Shown here: positions 6,501 through 7,569 of the stretch, in pieces | Numbering within the stretch: position 1 is the stretch's first letter | Layout of the letters: the number at the start of each line of letters is the position of its first letter | DNA from: Lentimonas sp002292345 | Lineage (GTDB): Bacteria; Verrucomicrobiota; Verrucomicrobiia; Opitutales; Coraliomargaritaceae | DNA length: 7,569 nucleotides | Direction of reading: 5' to 3' | Assembly (NCBI GenBank): GCA_964187655.1 | Contig: CAXLMP010000082.1 | Location: 1-7,569 of the forward strand | Notes under the pieces: model-generated | Database searches by the model: none | Told to the model about the DNA's origin: nothing | Seen by the model: only the letters and a program-made list of their open reading frames with translations | Program-made: the position numbers and the translations under genes

Positions 6501-7128
6501 CAGCACAAGCGGTGCCCAGAGCTTCAGCAAGACCTTCGATCTGTCTGGATATGGTCTGGGTAAAAACAACTTATCAGACTATGACTACCTTGTGTTGGGC
6601 TTTGCCCGCAAGATCGACGGCGCGAGTGCGCCAGACGTGCAGGTATCCAACGTGCTGCTGTCGCTTAATTCAAAAGGTGAGGAAATACAGCCGTACGAGA
6701 AGTGGGTCAGTGATTTAGGAATGGGTGATGCAGCGGTCAATGATGACCCTGATGGTGATGGCATGAGTAACTTGCTGGAGTATGCCTTCGGCATGAACCC
6801 AGCACTTGCTAGCGCTAATTATACGTCCTACGGCAACGAAGTCACACCTGGCTTGCCGCTGCCACTAGTGCAGACCACGACGCCCAACAATGTTGACTTT
6901 AGCGCGGTCTTCACTCGGCGCAAAAACTGGGAGATCGAAGGACTGAGCTACACCTTGGAGGCGAGTGCGGATCTCACCCATTGGGAGAACGTCGATGAGA
7001 CGCCAACAGTCATCTTGAGTGGTAATAGCGAAGTCGAGGTCGTCTCTGTGCCTTGTAATCGTTCGGTGCAGACCAGTGAAGGTTCAGAGACAGCCAAATT
7101 CTTCCGTGTGTCAGTCACGCAAAACTAG
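3586..7128 (+). CDS. Large exported beta-rich protein with C-terminal calcium loop, function unknown
   Basis: The 1180-residue product begins with a signal peptide (R4, hydrophobic 5-19, cleavage near VVA|S at 20), which supports the ATG at 3586; a weak GGA lies 4 bases upstream. Residues about 28-820 are a long beta-rich core I cannot place in a named family. Its notable aromatic and polar clusters are YLYFENGYPTRF (33-44), NWKWDESALGAWGES (391-405), HNWTENIGGGDFLIY (446-460), DYHRHFHAYNYEF (511-523), FFQMAADYY (535-543) and HLHKYGRSWG (625-634). Their density of Trp, Tyr, His, Asp and Glu would suit a carbohydrate-binding or -cleaving cleft, but that is inference. Residues about 838-1028 look like a separate beta-sandwich. 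Residues 1037-1073 hold a thrombospondin-type-3/EF-like loop (D1054, D1056, D1058, G1059, E1065). The last about 80 residues (SYTLEASADLTHWENV, then FFRVSV) match a C-terminal module widespread in verrucomicrobial secreted proteins. There is no membrane anchor or lipobox, so it is probably secreted or surface-attached. The mature protein has five cysteines (76, 121, 168, 476, 1157). Confidence 0.85.
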   Translation: MYCRLLVIVTMALCSHAVVASDTPPVSSKNYSYLYFENGYPTRFNHRRPQSEANLVARANPDLVFQTGYYSVVLDCDDITLKGYDALLGSDYRTALNQDVTVVTEAGLTLKVTQGGVEYTCTGALVQATNNVDNVRLIESGQYVKRIDHLGLVFKDAQDNELLVDDECRLEINAWPDRMTFVLDFTSETANPITNTTVEVQSPDGVTHTADSQTNKARLTLKPQEDAQLSTLNPSEYVTQATNLQSAAALTVSFDPDTHAFNIDVPADSVKYPSAAGRVDEYLLEVSNPLSEVTNIPLRFIQPTPRAITGTVMLLSDADSGRPLGIPVQISKNWHGSSANVHQGQWLRGSTMLTLQPGATQRMKLRLVYGYWGGAGTVSHSQLSLIGYNANWKWDESALGAWGESLTFDPTQHLGGAFLDDIRPTFTNSYDNTGAYKDPGIINTTHNWTENIGGGDFLIYRDSDNKYRWLKRLKTCYYQTGPNQTEVHYSGVTDDDKIRVNYTSRMMSTLDYHRHFHAYNYEFLQDVTDPTRLTFFQMAADYYNTALYDNYYIGDTSGLLATENINAVVDPIAGGNTYKGDPISMDGKWLSIDDSFGNSGAVTALALRGLIPLSSTLNGTSLPLHLHKYGRSWGSRAPSILFDFSADSVSRSYSAGDVVAGEIQFILPPQHVDNYWGSDGELIARLSGYGDANWQPVRDELVENIQMAVSVHQGTLQDNYPLVIQAATGKRVLTDFTVTRGGIGHVPLLLKGADAGLELKVQRYSSGAWVNLEAVDTEADTYYQAVLNADGSMDYSFSIPRPAGQHDLDSAWRLRVIYANLPTVDSPLVQWLDLGTANSVVGRGSLWFGDTQFVKHPDSEWTVTNGSLSNTSATNTRVAEGTLARIISVDSGAANGDLLTLSFDYTLNDPSEALYVHLWGLIGTAASSQKIMNLAATNGNAWYEDSVDMAMTNLADGVVTNGAASTAAVALSSTSGAQSFSKTFDLSGYGLGKNNLSDYDYLVLGFARKIDGASAPDVQVSNVLLSLNSKGEEIQPYEKWVSDLGMGDAAVNDDPDGDGMSNLLEYAFGMNPALASANYTSYGNEVTPGLPLPLVQTTTPNNVDFSAVFTRRKNWEIEGLSYTLEASADLTHWENVDETPTVILSGNSEVEVVSVPCNRSVQTSEGSETAKFFRVSVTQN
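6742..6780 (+). other. Calcium-binding loop in the large secreted protein
   Basis: The codons encode DDPDGDGMSNLLE. Aligned to a canonical EF-type loop, D1054, D1056 and D1058 fill positions 1, 3 and 5, G1059 is position 6 and E1065 is position 12. The downstream EYAFGMNP is the usual continuation of this module in verrucomicrobial and planctomycete exported proteins. It probably rigidifies the linker between the beta-sandwich and the last module by binding calcium. Confidence 0.7.
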
Positions 7129-7138
7129 CTCTAGCTAA

Positions 7139-7162
7139 GTGCTGCCCCAGGCCCTACAGCAC
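7139..7162. repeat. 6-bp inverted repeat between convergent genes, possible weak terminator
   Basis: GTGCTG (7139-7144) and CAGCAC (7157-7162) are perfectly complementary with a 12-base loop. The hairpin sits in the 25-base gap between the two convergent stop codons and overlaps the stop of the small minus-strand gene. No T-run follows on either strand, so it lacks half of an intrinsic terminator; it could still slow convergent polymerases. Just before it, CTAGCT is repeated in tandem at 7125-7136 overlapping the large gene's TAG stop. Confidence 0.3.
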
Positions 7163-7522
7163 CAGTGCGCCGCGATTCCAGCGGCCGTCCGTCAACCAAG
7201 TCACCGCACAGGTGAAGAGCAGCCAGTCCAGCGATTGCTGGCCGCCGATTGTGTAGTCGCAGTCGAGCACGCCTGGATAGGCATTGCCGCCGCTGGCCTC
7301 GATCAATGGCCCATCCGCGTACGCAATCTTCACTTTCCATTGGTGCCCATCCAGGGCATTTTCATTGATATAATGGGGCTGCCACTGTGCGGCTTGTAAG
7401 GATTCTAAAGTTTGGCGAAACGTGTGCCAGCGTTCGGGGTTCAGGCTTCCAATCGCCTCCTCTTCGGAGTAGCTAGCCGCTGAGTAGTACAAAATGTCGC
7501 CCCGCAACTCAACGGTGCTCAT
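7154..7522 (-). CDS. Small Trp-rich hypothetical protein, convergent with the large gene
   Basis: This 122-residue protein has no signal peptide or membrane segment and is probably cytoplasmic. The start at 7522 is supported by GGGAG ten bases upstream on the minus strand. The sequence is rich in aromatic residues (six Trp). Its middle, WHTFRQTLESLQAAQWQPHY (32-51), then LDGHQWKVKIAYADG (57-71) and SGGNAYPG (77-84), resembles small stand-alone proteins of unknown function that share an LDG-x-x-W...I-Y...S-x-G-x-NAYP layout; I recall the pattern but no name or role. The reading frame is more protein-like than the overlapping frames on either strand. It is tail to tail with the 1180-residue gene, so a shared function is not implied. 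An immunity-type role for such small proteins is possible but unsupported here. Confidence 0.7.
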   Translation of the reverse strand: MSTVELRGDILYYSAASYSEEEAIGSLNPERWHTFRQTLESLQAAQWQPHYINENALDGHQWKVKIAYADGPLIEASGGNAYPGVLDCDYTIGGQQSLDWLLFTCAVTWLTDGRWNRGALVL

Positions 7523-7569
7523 GATGCCAAAACTCCCTTGTGTAATATAAAGAGAAGTCGGCTGCGCGT
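7523..7569 (-). promoter_or_regulatory. Leader of the small convergent gene with ribosome site and possible -10
   Basis: Reading the minus strand, GGGAG (about 7539-7535) lies ten bases before the ATG and is an acceptable Shine-Dalgarno sequence. A TATATT (7549-7544) could serve as a -10 box, but it would start transcription almost on the ribosome site, and any -35 would lie at or beyond the window edge. The ribosome site is the better-supported part. Confidence 0.35.

Noticed and set aside
7131..7399. Competing ORFs over the small gene (7139-7399 plus and 7340-7131 minus)
   Set aside because: Both lack a ribosome site and have out-of-frame composition; the 7522-7154 frame has GGGAG upstream and a globular, Trp-rich product.
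1..7569. Search by eye for CRISPR arrays, tRNA or rRNA genes, transposases and phage attachment sites
   Set aside because: No regularly spaced repeats, tRNA-like cloverleaf ends, rRNA signatures or transposase motifs were seen in either strand.

Overview
The window looks like chromosomal DNA of a Gram-negative bacterium. It encodes an outer-membrane beta-barrel, a periplasmic protein, an inner-membrane sensor kinase and a very large exported protein. The strongest taxonomic hint is the C-terminus of the large protein: a Trp-containing lead-in, a DPDGDGMSNLLEYAFG calcium loop and a final beta-rich module ending FFRVSV. From general knowledge this combination is very common in secreted proteins of Verrucomicrobiota (Opitutia/Puniceicoccales type) and related PVC bacteria. 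Lineage assignment is an inference from protein style only; a marine gammaproteobacterium is a possible alternative for the left half.

Left half (1-3215, all minus strand): a tight three-gene operon read from right to left. The order is an outer-membrane beta-barrel protein (3215-2100), a periplasmic YfiR/DUF4154 protein (2090-1560), and a CHASE8-HAMP-HisKA-HATPase sensor histidine kinase that starts at 1553 and runs off the window at position 1. Gaps are 9 and 6 bases. The layout parallels the YfiBNR (TpbB) system: an outer-membrane partner, a periplasmic YfiR and a CHASE8 inner-membrane sensor. Here the output domain is a histidine kinase instead of a GGDEF diguanylate cyclase, and the outer-membrane partner is a beta-barrel instead of an OmpA-like lipoprotein.

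Middle (3216-3585): a 370-base divergent intergenic region with no credible gene. It holds a GC-rich block with an imperfect 10-bp hairpin and a short dyad, and presumably the promoters of both flanking units.

Right half: one 1180-residue exported protein (3586-7128, plus strand) made almost entirely of predicted beta-rich sequence, with a calcium-binding loop near the C-terminus. I cannot assign it a named enzymatic family. It converges on a small 122-residue cytoplasmic-type hypothetical protein (7522-7154, minus strand), with only 25 bases between the two stop codons.

Working model (inference): the minus-strand operon forms a trans-envelope sensor reading a signal at the outer membrane through YfiR to a kinase. 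The divergent neighbour makes a large surface or secreted protein, possibly acting on or binding a polymer. The only evidence for a link between the two is their shared divergent control region.
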